From positions 1 to 7,432 of the forward strand of contig RHBP01000081.1 of NCBI GenBank assembly GCA_010030955.1: DNA of 7,432 nucleotides, in the 5' to 3' direction. Origin of the DNA: Synechococcaceae bacterium WBB_10_009. Lineage in GTDB: Bacteria; Cyanobacteriota; Cyanobacteriia; PCC-6307; Cyanobiaceae. The notes beneath the pieces are model-generated. The model made no database searches, was not told the DNA's origin, and saw nothing but the letters and a program-made list of their open reading frames with translations. Below, piece after piece: positions 1-7,432 of this stretch (positions are counted from its first letter, which is position 1; each line of letters opens with the position of its first letter). The position numbers and the translations under genes are program-made.

Positions 1-443
1 TGCGCCCGCTCCTTGTTCCGTGCGTCGTTCAGGGCCTCAATCTCCGGCGGCAGAATTGATCCCGCCGGCAGCGCCAGCGCTCCCCGGGTCAGGTTGGTAT
101 CAATGGTCGGTGCATAGACCACCCGGCCGTTCACAATCACCACCAGAATCAGCCCCCTCCCCGTGTTCGTCGCCACCTCCAGCTTCGTTTTTCCAAAATC
201 GTCAAACTCAACCACCACTGTCCCATCCGCCATCGACCTCACATTTTTGATGTCCTTCTCGGAAACCTCGGGAATATTTCGGATGGCAATCGTTTCGGGC
301 GGGTTGAGCAGGGTCACCGGCACCGTCACCATACCCTTGGCTCCTTCCGGCGCCTGCAGATGAACCCGCAACAGCACCGGCGGCTTCTCCGCCGCCCCGA
401 TCCACAGGATCAAGCCCAGTAACCATGGAAAAATCCTCAACAT
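1..443 (-). CDS. Secreted hypothetical protein with SecD-P1-like domain (C-terminus off window)
   Basis: On the minus strand a frame opens with ATG at 443-441 and stays open for 147 codons to the left edge, so the C-terminus is missing. Residues 1 to about 18 (MLRIFPWLLGLILWIGAA) form a classic signal peptide: one Arg, a hydrophobic core and a small-residue cleavage site, followed by EKPP. The protein is therefore probably exported. Residues about 53-140 resemble the head of the SecD periplasmic P1 domain. The order is a VSEKDI segment, a strand ending in VEFDDFGKTKL, then GRGLILVVIVNGRVVYAPTI and LPAGSILPPEIEALN, which parallels the SecD pattern G..LAIVLDG.V.SAP.I...I. There are no membrane segments beyond the signal, so it is not SecD itself. 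Codon use fits moderate GC, unlike everything right of base 1043. No clear Shine-Dalgarno sequence precedes the ATG. The reading frame is well supported; the domain likeness is inferred from pattern only, and the function is unknown. Confidence 0.72.
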   Translation of the reverse strand, partial: MLRIFPWLLGLILWIGAAEKPPVLLRVHLQAPEGAKGMVTVPVTLLNPPETIAIRNIPEVSEKDIKNVRSMADGTVVVEFDDFGKTKLEVATNTGRGLILVVIVNGRVVYAPTIDTNLTRGALALPAGSILPPEIEALNDARNKERA

Positions 444-491
444 CAACGGAAACAGTATCGTATCCCCGCCCGCGGACGATGCCCGAATGTA

Positions 492-520
492 AGGTAGGGC
501 TGGCTTTGTAAGCCAACCGC
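492..520 (+). repeat. REP-like hairpin repeat, copy 1
   Basis: This is a 29-nt unit that begins AGGTAGGG and ends AACCGC. It matches the copy at 562-590 at 25 of 29 positions. It contains the perfect 6-bp stem TGGCTT (501-506) / AAGCCA (510-515) around a TGT loop. It lies in the intergenic space upstream of a RAYT gene, the usual place for repeats that such enzymes recognise. The repeat and stem are seen directly; the REP identity is inferred from the neighbour. Confidence 0.65.
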
Positions 521-542
521 GGTCCGCTCACAGAAGCGGACC
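521..542. repeat. Perfect 8-bp palindrome between the REP-like copies
   Basis: GGTCCGCT (521-528) pairs exactly with AGCGGACC (535-542) around the 6-nt loop CACAGA. It directly abuts the end of repeat copy 1, so the pair looks like a composite, BIME-like element. No T-run follows it, so an intrinsic terminator is unlikely. Confidence 0.6.
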
Positions 543-561
543 CCACCCAACGTCCAAGCTC

Positions 562-590
562 AGGTAGGGTTGCCTTTGCAAGGCAACCGC
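562..590 (+). repeat. REP-like hairpin repeat, copy 2
   Basis: This second 29-nt unit is in the same orientation as copy 1 and starts 70 bases after it. Its stem is longer: GGTTGCCTT (568-576) pairs with AAGGCAACC (580-588) around a TGC loop, 9 bp. Relative to copy 1, the stem pair G503-C513 has become C573-G583. This compensatory change indicates the folded form is what is conserved. It lies 44 bases upstream of the RAYT start codon. Confidence 0.68.
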
Positions 591-634
591 ACTTTTTACC
601 GCATCCTTTTGTCTTTTTCGTGGTCTTAATTCAT

Positions 635-1042
635 ATGAGCACAAAGTTACCTACTAGGAAGAAACTGGATCACAGGGTTCCGGGTTGGGCCCAAACGCCA
701 GAGTTTTTCATCACCATTTGTTGCCAACCAAGGGGACGGAATCAGCTGTGTCATCCGGATGTGGCCGAGCAAATTTTCAAATCGGCCCAAAACCTTTCCT
801 GCCTTCGGCTTTGGGATTGTGAGCTTCTTCTATTAATGCCGGATCATCTGCATCTGCTCGCCGGGTTTTCGGGCAAAAGAGAAATGCCTATGGTAATTGC
901 GAGATGGAAGCGGTGGTTGTCCTGGAAGGCGGACCTGTCGTTTCAATCGGGTTTTTTTGACCACCGCTTGCGCTCCGTGGCCAGTGCTTGTGAAAAGTGG
1001 GCCTATATTCACTTGAATCCGGTTCGCCGCGGCCTGATCGAA
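635..1042 (+). CDS. REP-associated tyrosine transposase (RAYT, Y1_Tnp family), 3'-truncated by fusion
   Basis: RAYTs are single-strand-specific HUH endonucleases of the IS200/IS605 Y1 superfamily that act on REP hairpins. About 136 residues remain. Visible marks are an N-terminal strand FFITICC (about 29-35), the metal-binding HUH motif in MPDHLHLL (His71 and His73, codons at 845 and 851), the WKRW helix, the FFDHRLRS segment, and the expected catalytic tyrosine in KWAYIHLNPVRRGL (Tyr124, codon at 1004). I chose ATG 635 over the in-frame GTG at 620 because the protein then begins just before the conserved core; neither start has a clear ribosome site. The usual tail after NPVRxGL is absent because the frame runs into recB sequence at about 1043. 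Family members are usually longer than the piece left here. Two REP-like hairpins sit just upstream, which supports the assignment. Family confidence is high; the exact 3' end is uncertain by some 15 bases. Confidence 0.85.
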
Positions 1043-1052
1043 AACCGCCGCG
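1025..1052. other. Junction between two unrelated genomic segments
   Basis: Translation changes from RAYT (YIHLNPVRRGLI, ending about 1039) to RecB (NRRASAALVAGLNALM, from 1043). Base composition changes within the same few codons, from moderate to very high GC. The 7-mer CGCCGCG occurs on both sides (1025-1031 and 1046-1052), a possible seed for mis-joining or micro-homology recombination. The two frames meet in phase, so the fused frame stays open to 1417 and encodes a protein that is not a natural product. Confidence 0.75.
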
Positions 1053-1279
1053 CCTCAGCGGCCCTGGTGGCCGGCCTCAACGCCCTGATGGCCCCCGGGC
1101 TGGAGCGCTCCGGCTTGCCGGTGCCGCCGGTGGAGGCCAAGGCGCGCCAGGGATGCCTGCTGCTGCCCGAGGGGGAGGAGCCGCTGCAGCTGCTGCCCGT
1201 CGACCCGGAGCGGCTGGAGGCGCAGGTGGCGGCCCTCTGCCAACAGCTGCTGGAGCGGGGCCTGATGCTGCAGCAAGCA

Positions 1280-1284
1280 GGGGG
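1280..1284 (+). other. Frameshift 1 in recB: one extra G in a G5 run
   Basis: Upstream coding (LLERGLMLQQAG) is in frame 2; downstream coding (QQRPLRAGDLCLLVSRHDQAEAL) is in frame 3. Removing one G from the five at 1280-1284 gives a continuous LMLQQAGEQQRPLRAGDL. A homopolymer length error or a real +1 mutation would look the same. Confidence 0.8.
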
Positions 1285-2618
1285 AGCAGCAGCGGCCGCT
1301 GCGGGCGGGCGACCTCTGCCTGCTGGTGAGCCGCCACGACCAGGCCGAGGCCCTGCGCAGCGCCCTCGAGCAACGGCAACTGCCCAGCCGGCTGGTGAGC
1401 CGCGGCGACGTGTTTGAAAGCCTGGGGGCGGCGGCGCTGCAGCGGCTGCTCGACGCCCTGGCCAGCCCAGGGCTGCCCAACCGCCAACGGCTGCTGGCGG
1501 CCTCGGCCCTGCTGGGCTGGAGCGCCGCAGAGATCGCCGCCGCCCCACCGGAGCGCTGGGATGCCCTGGCCCTGCAGCTGGCGGATCTGGCCAGCCGCCT
1601 GCCGCGCCAGGGGCTCACGGCGGTGTTGGGGCAGCTGCTGGGCACCGCCGGGCTGGCCCGCCTGTCGCTGCGGGGCCGCGCCCTGGCCGACCTGCAGCAG
1701 GCGGCGGAACTGGTGCAGGAGCAGATGCACCGCCAGGGGCTGGGGGCGGCGGCCGCCGCCGACTGGCTGCGGCGCCTGCGGCTGGAGGAGCAGCGCGACC
1801 CCCCCGAGGAGCACCTCTGCCGCAGCGATGCCGCCGAGTCGGCCATCGCGGTGGTGACCGTGCACCGCAGCAAGGGGCTGGAGTACCCGGTGGTGATCTG
1901 CCCCCACCTCTGGAGGGCCCCCAAACCGGCCCGCAGCGGTGCCCAGCGGCTGGGGCGGCGCTGGACGCCCCCGGGCCAGGCCCAGCCGCGGCTCGACCTG
2001 CACCTCAACCCCCATTGGGGCCCGGGCCGGGCCGCGGCGGCGCAGCACCAGGGGGCCCAGCTGCAGGAGGCGGAGCGGCTGGCCTACGTGGCCTGCACCC
2101 GCGCCCAACACCTGCTGGTGCTGGGCTGGCCGGGGGAGCAACGGGCCGAACCCGGCAACCCCCTAACGCCCTGGCTGGCCCAAGCCGATCTGCCGCTGCA
2201 CCCGATCGATGCCGCAGCCCTTCCGCCCCCCGGCCGCCCCTGGCGCCCCCCCAGCCCGCAGGAGCCCCTGCAGCTGGGGCCGCGGCCCAGCCGCAGCCTC
2301 GACAGCCGCTGGGGGCGGGCCAGCTATTCCGCCTGGGCCCACGCCCAGGCCCCCCTGGCGCCCCAGACCCGCGATGAAGGCCGCGACAGCGACGGCGAGG
2401 GCCTCTCCGGCGACGAGCTCCCCGCCGGCGACCTGTCTGCTGGCGAACGCTCCAGGGGTGAACCAACCCTGACCAAGGCGCCCAGCGCAGCGCCAAGCAC
2501 CAACCCCGGGCCCGCCCTCGGCCCCCTGGCCCACTTCCCGCGCGGCGCCGGCCCGGGGGATGTGCTGCACCGGATCCTGGAGCGGCTCGATTACCCGGCC
2601 CTCGCCGCCGGCGACCTG

Positions 2619-2625
2619 TCTCCGC
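2619..2625 (+). other. Frameshift 2 in recB: one base missing near 2621/2622
   Basis: Frame 3 is convincing up to HRILERLDYPALAAGDLS; frame 2 is convincing from AALLPQELDRGGLEGRW. Adding one base after TCT (2619-2621), for example G, gives DLSAALLPQELDRGGL without a break. The site is at the end of a 15-nt direct repeat, GCCGGCGACCTGTCT (2424-2438 and 2607-2621). With the added G, the match to the first copy would extend to 17 nt. Confidence 0.75.
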
Positions 2626-3333
2626 CGCCCTGCTGCCGCAGGAGCTCGACCGTGGCGGCCTGGAGGGCCGCTGGGCGGAGCCCCTGCTCGACGGGCTGCT
2701 GCAGCTGGTGCAGACCCCCCTGGGGGGGGCGCTGGGGAGCTGCCGTCTGGGGGATCTCAGCCCCGGCTGCTGGCTCAACGAGCTCAACTTCGACCTGCCC
2801 CTGGCGGTGCCCCCCAACCGCCTGGTGCGCAGCGGCGGCCTGGCGGCGGTGTTCAGCGACCACCCCGGCGGCCGCTTCGGCGCCGCCTATGGCCAGCAGC
2901 TGCGCCAGCTGGAGGTGGCCAGCCGCGGCTTCCTCACCGGCTCCATCGACCTGGTGTTCCGCCACGGCGAGCGCTGGTGGGTGGCCGACTGGAAGAGCAA
3001 CTGGCTGGGGCGCCGCGATGGCCAGGGGCAGGTGATCGCCTGCGGCCCCAACGACTACCCCCAGGAGGCGATGGAGGTGCTGATGGCCAGCAACCACTAC
3101 CCGCTGCAGGCGCACCTCTACCTGGTGGCCCTGCACCGCTACCTGCGTTGGCGCCTCCCCGGCTACACCCCGGAGCGGCACCTGGGCGGCTACGCCTACG
3201 TGTTCCTGCGGGGGGTGCCAGGGCCGCTGCCGGCGGACCCATCCCTGGAGGCCGGCGTGGCCGGCGTGCTGGTGGAGCAACCGCCGCTGCCGCGGCTGCT
3301 GGCCCTCGACCGGCTGCTGCAGGAGGGGCAACC

Positions 3334-4980
3334 ATGAGCAGCCCGGGCACCCCCCTCGCCACCGCGCTGGGCGACAGCCTGCTGCGGCTGCTGCCCCCCA
3401 CCGCCGCCGGCGCCCAGCCGCTGCTGCAGTTGGCCGTTGCGGCCCTCAGCGCCGCCCTGGAGCGGGGCGACCTGGGGCTCGACCTCGAGGCCGAAGCCCC
3501 GGAGCCCGTGCCGGCCGACGCCTGGCCCGGCGCGCTGCTGCAGGCCCTGGGGGCCAGCGGCTGGTTGGCGGATGCGGACGCCCTGGAGCAACGGCCCCAG
3601 GCGCCGATCGTGCGCGATGGCCGCTGGCTGCGCTGGCGGCGCTGGCACCTGCAGCTGCAGGACAGCCTCGACCAGCTGCTGGAGCGGGCCCGCAGCCAGC
3701 CCGAGACCGCGGTGCCGGCCCCGGCGCTGCAGGCGGCCCTGAAGCGGGCCCAGGCCGCCGGCCTCGACCAGCAGCAGGCGGAGGCGGTGGCGGCGGTGCT
3801 GCGCCACCGGCTGGTGCTGCTGCTGGGGGGGCCGGGCACCGGCAAAACCTCCACGGTGGTGCAACTGCTGGCGGCCTCGCTGCGCCAGTGGCCCCAGGGG
3901 CGGGTGCAGCTGGCGGCCCCCACCGGCAAGGCGGCCACACGCCTGGCCGAGGCGGTGGCAACGGCCGCCGCTTCCGGCCCGCTCGAGCCCGCCCTGCGGC
4001 AACGGCTGGCGGCCATCCCCTGCGGCACCCTGCACCGGCTGCTGGAGGCCCAGGGGGAGGGGCGCTTCCGCCGCGGCCCTCGCCTGCCGCTGGAGCTCGA
4101 CCTGCTGGTGGTGGATGAAACCTCCATGGTGGACCTGCCGCTGATGGCCGCCCTGCTGGCGGCCCTGCCCGCCGGCGCCACCCTGGTGCTGGTGGGGGAT
4201 GCGGGCCAATTGCCGCCCGTGGGGCCCGGGGCGGTGCTGGAGGAGCTGTGCCGGCCGCAACGCCTGCAGGCCCTGGGCACCGCCGCCGTGGAGCTGCGCA
4301 CCGCCTACCGCAACGACGGCGCCATCGCCGCCATCGCCGGCCAACTGCGCCACCAGACCAGCCCCGCCAGTGCCGATCCGCTGCGGCTGCTGCGCCCCAG
4401 CCTGGAGGCCCTGCCGGCGGACTCCAACCTGCACTGGCTGCAGGCGCCGGCCCAGCGCTTGCCGGAGGCGGTGCTGCAGCCGCTGCGCCAACACCAGCAA
4501 TGGCTGGCCCAGCTGGCGGCGGACCCCACCGCCGAGCCCGCCAGCCTGCTGGAGGCCCTCGAGCACCTGATCGCCCTCAGCCCCGTGCGCCAGGGGCCCT
4601 GGGGGGTGGAGGCGCTGCACCGGGCCCTGCTGGGGCCCTGGGCCAAGGCCCCCCTGGCCCGCTGGCCCCTGGGCACGCCGGTGCTCAACCGCCAGAACCG
4701 CCCCGAGCAGGGGCTCGCCAACGGCGACATCGGCCTGCTGATCCAGCGCGACGGCGAACGGCGGGTGCTGATGGCGGGCGGCCGCCTGCTGCACCCCGCG
4801 CGCCTCGGGGAGGCGGAACCGGCCCTGGCCCTCACGGTGCACAAGGCACAGGGCAGCCAATACCAACGGGTGCTGCTGCTGGTGCCCCCCAGCCGCCACA
4901 GCGATCCGCGCCTGCTTTACACCGGCCTCACCCGCGCCCGCCAGGCGGTGCTGCTGGTCACACCGGAGCAGGCTCCCTAG
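3334..4980 (+). CDS. recD: RecD (exodeoxyribonuclease V alpha subunit), 5'-3' helicase
   Basis: RecD is the superfamily 1B 5'-3' helicase motor of RecBCD and acts at DNA double-strand ends in the cytoplasm. The protein is 548 residues, somewhat shorter than the E. coli protein. Visible motifs are Walker A GGPGTGKTS (from 165), motif Ia APTGKAATRLAEAV, Walker B VVDETSMVD (Asp261-Glu262), motif III GDAGQLPPVG (288-297), the arginine motif ELRTAYRND, TPVLNRQN and ANGDIGLL of the C-terminal domain, motif V TVHKAQGSQ (501-509) and motif VI YTGLTRAR (529-536). Residues 1-130 form the variable N-terminal domain. The start ATG 3334 overlaps the recB stop as ATGA, so translational coupling is likely. 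The same frame is open upstream to 2560, but that part is only a shadow of recB. No frameshift or missing motif is seen, in contrast to recB next door. Identification is firm. Confidence 0.95.
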   Translation: MSSPGTPLATALGDSLLRLLPPTAAGAQPLLQLAVAALSAALERGDLGLDLEAEAPEPVPADAWPGALLQALGASGWLADADALEQRPQAPIVRDGRWLRWRRWHLQLQDSLDQLLERARSQPETAVPAPALQAALKRAQAAGLDQQQAEAVAAVLRHRLVLLLGGPGTGKTSTVVQLLAASLRQWPQGRVQLAAPTGKAATRLAEAVATAAASGPLEPALRQRLAAIPCGTLHRLLEAQGEGRFRRGPRLPLELDLLVVDETSMVDLPLMAALLAALPAGATLVLVGDAGQLPPVGPGAVLEELCRPQRLQALGTAAVELRTAYRNDGAIAAIAGQLRHQTSPASADPLRLLRPSLEALPADSNLHWLQAPAQRLPEAVLQPLRQHQQWLAQLAADPTAEPASLLEALEHLIALSPVRQGPWGVEALHRALLGPWAKAPLARWPLGTPVLNRQNRPEQGLANGDIGLLIQRDGERRVLMAGGRLLHPARLGEAEPALALTVHKAQGSQYQRVLLLVPPSRHSDPRLLYTGLTRARQAVLLVTPEQAP

Positions 4981-4989
4981 CCTCGGGCC

Positions 4990-5343
4990 ATGGCCAACCG
5001 CGTGGAACGCCCCTGGGGCTGGTTTGAATCCCTGGGCAGCGGCGAGGGCTACCAGGTGAAACGGCTCTGCATCCACGCCGGGCAGCGCATCAGCCTGCAG
5101 CGCCACCGCCACCGGCTGGAGCACTGGGTGGTGGTGGCCGGCGATGGCGAACTGGAGTGCGCGGGCCAGCGGCTGGCGGCCGCCCCCGGCACCACCCTGG
5201 AGGTGCCCTGTGGCGCCGTGCACCGCGCCAGCGCCGGCGGCAGCGATCTGCTGATCGTGGAGGTGCAGCGCGGCAGCCTGCTCAGCGAAGACGACATCGA
5301 GCGCCTGGAAGACGACTACGCCCGGGCCGCCTCAGCTGGGTGA
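4990..5343 (+). CDS. Single-domain cupin, type II phosphomannose isomerase (ManC C-terminal) family
   Basis: This 117-residue protein matches the cupin that forms the isomerase half of bifunctional ManC/AlgA (mannose-6-phosphate to fructose-6-phosphate), here without the guanylyltransferase half. The metal site is visible: Q-R-H-R-H-R-L-E-H-W (His39, His41, Glu44/His45), followed by VVVAGDGEL, and a later His78 in VPCGAVHRAS. The C-terminal signature EVQRGSLLSEDDIERLEDDYAR (split: EVQRGS at 91-96, EDDIERLEDDY at 100-110) is typical of the family. It would supply mannose phosphates for polysaccharide or GDP-mannose synthesis if active; single-domain forms may be binding or regulatory instead. 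It begins 9 bases after the recD stop on the same strand, so co-transcription is likely, but a functional tie to RecBD is not evident. The start ATG has no clear Shine-Dalgarno sequence. Two stops follow each other (TGA TAG, 5341-5346). Confidence 0.87.
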   Translation: MANRVERPWGWFESLGSGEGYQVKRLCIHAGQRISLQRHRHRLEHWVVVAGDGELECAGQRLAAAPGTTLEVPCGAVHRASAGGSDLLIVEVQRGSLLSEDDIERLEDDYARAASAG

Positions 5344-5591
5344 TAGGGTCACACCTCACCCTTTGTGAAGGGCAAGGCAGTTCTTTCGACGTGAAGGAGC
5401 AGCGCCCGCGACCACCGGCCAACCCCTGTGCCGACCTGTCGCCCTCCGCTGCTTTCCACCGCACGTCTCCGCCACCAGCCACCGTCCACGGGCCTGTCGC
5501 CAGATAGCCCCGCCGACGGATCCATGGCGTGGCTTCCAGGGTGTCTGCCGGCCTGTCGACGAAGGACTTTCCAGGCCCAGCCCTTCCAACC
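5344..5591 (+). promoter_or_regulatory. Intergenic stretch or 5' leader upstream of the DEAD-box helicase gene
   Basis: About 250 bases separate the cupin stop from the likely helicase start. No reading frame here looks coding: the plus-strand frame ending at 5507 is a proline-rich shadow without any known motif. A 15-nt unit occurs twice, TGTGCCGACCTGTCG (5427-5441) and TCTGCCGGCCTGTCG (5544-5558), 13 of 15 matching, each followed 8-10 bases later by CTTTCCA. A third CCTGTCG is at 5493-5499, giving a spacing of 58 and 59 bases. I see no confident -10/-35 pair. Long leaders are known for cold-regulated RNA helicases such as cyanobacterial crhR and E. coli csdA, so a leader role is plausible but inferred. 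Confidence 0.35.
5359..5372 (+). terminator. Weak candidate terminator hairpin after the cupin gene
   Basis: CCCTT (5359-5363) pairs with AAGGG (5368-5372) around TGTG. It lies 16 bases after the cupin stop, a suitable place for ending the recB-recD-cupin transcript. The stem is only 5 bp and no T-run follows directly; the nearest T-rich bases are TTCTTT at 5381-5386. It could equally be part of the leader of the next gene. Confidence 0.25.

Positions 5592-7432
<1,841 letters not shown>

Larger units (their letters stand above)
1043..3337 (+). pseudogene. recB: RecB (exodeoxyribonuclease V beta subunit), 5'-truncated and twice frameshifted
   Basis: RecB is the 3'-5' helicase and only nuclease of RecBCD, which processes DNA double-strand ends. 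The remaining piece starts at the TNxRS-like motif (NRRASAALVAGLNAL, 1043 on), so Walker A, Walker B and roughly the first 400-500 residues are missing. Frame 2 runs to about 1282, frame 3 from about 1284 to 2621, and frame 2 again to TGA 3335-3337. Helicase motifs in order are GDLCLLVS (about 1308-1331), motif V VHRSKGLEY (1860-1886) and motif VI AYVACTRAQ (2082-2108). A Gly/Asp/Glu/Ser-rich linker lies near 2376-2465. The nuclease domain shows the metal-binding His in VLHRILE (2568), Asp in GSIDLVF (2948), the DWK pair Asp 2987 and Lys 2993 in VADWKSNWLG, HYPLQAHLY, and GYAYVFLRGV near the end. All nuclease residues are intact. It overlaps recD by ATGA. The broken frames may be sequencing errors rather than real decay, since the domains are otherwise well kept. 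Identification is firm. Confidence 0.9.

Noticed and set aside
208..546. Minus-strand 112-codon frame overlapping the secreted protein
   Set aside because: It is shifted relative to the frame that has a signal peptide and SecD-P1-like pattern, and it has no recognisable features.
2715..2729. C6-T-G8 tract in recB as another frameshift site
   Set aside because: The RecB translation in frame 2 is consistent on both sides (LLQLVQTPLGGALGSC), so no indel is needed here.
2560..3333. Upstream extension of the recD frame (open from 2560)
   Set aside because: In this stretch the RecB nuclease domain is read in frame 2; the recD frame gives Pro/Gly/Arg-rich nonsense. The ATGA overlap at 3334 is the natural recD start.
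3196..5223. A 675-codon open frame on the minus strand opposite recD and the cupin
   Set aside because: Very GC-rich coding DNA leaves the antisense frames open. The translation is Gln/Gly/Leu-rich with no motif, while the plus strand carries all RecD motifs.
5349..5368. TCACA-N10-TGTGA palindrome as a Crp-type operator
   Set aside because: The half-sites are in the wrong order and spacing for Crp (TGTGA-N6-TCACA). It does not fit NtcA (GTA-N8-TAC) either, and a short palindrome can occur by chance.

Overview
The window looks like two pieces of DNA from different organisms joined near base 1040. Bases 1 to about 1042 have moderate GC: the row 661-720 is about 52 percent G+C. They carry a divergent pair: a secreted hypothetical protein on the minus strand, running off the left edge, and a REP-associated tyrosine transposase (RAYT, Y1 family) on the plus strand. 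Two copies of a 29-nt hairpin repeat plus a separate palindrome lie between them. This style (signal-peptide protein with a SecD-P1-like domain, RAYT next to its own hairpin repeats) suggests a bacterium such as a Verrucomicrobiota or Planctomycetota member. That assignment is an inference from general resemblance, not a database result.

From about 1043 to the right edge the DNA is very GC rich: the row 3481-3540 is about 82 percent. It reads as a picocyanobacterial (Cyanobium/Synechococcus-like) genome. The order is recB (5' part missing, two frameshifts), recD (complete, ATGA overlap with recB), a single-domain cupin of the type II phosphomannose isomerase family, an intergenic or leader stretch of about 250 bases, and a DEAD-box RNA helicase with a C-terminal DbpA-type RNA-binding domain that runs off the right edge. 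All genes in this part are on the plus strand.

recB and recD encode two subunits of the RecBCD (exonuclease V) helicase-nuclease for double-strand break repair. recC is not in the window. The cupin gene starts 9 bases after recD and may be co-transcribed. The helicase has its own upstream region.

The joint fuses the RAYT in frame to the middle of recB. It removes the RAYT C-terminus and the recB N-terminal ATPase motifs. The simplest explanation is a chimeric contig; a real insertion or rearrangement into recB is the less likely alternative. I found no convincing new biological system. The most informative features are the joint, the RAYT with its covarying hairpin repeats, and the two single-base lesions in recB.
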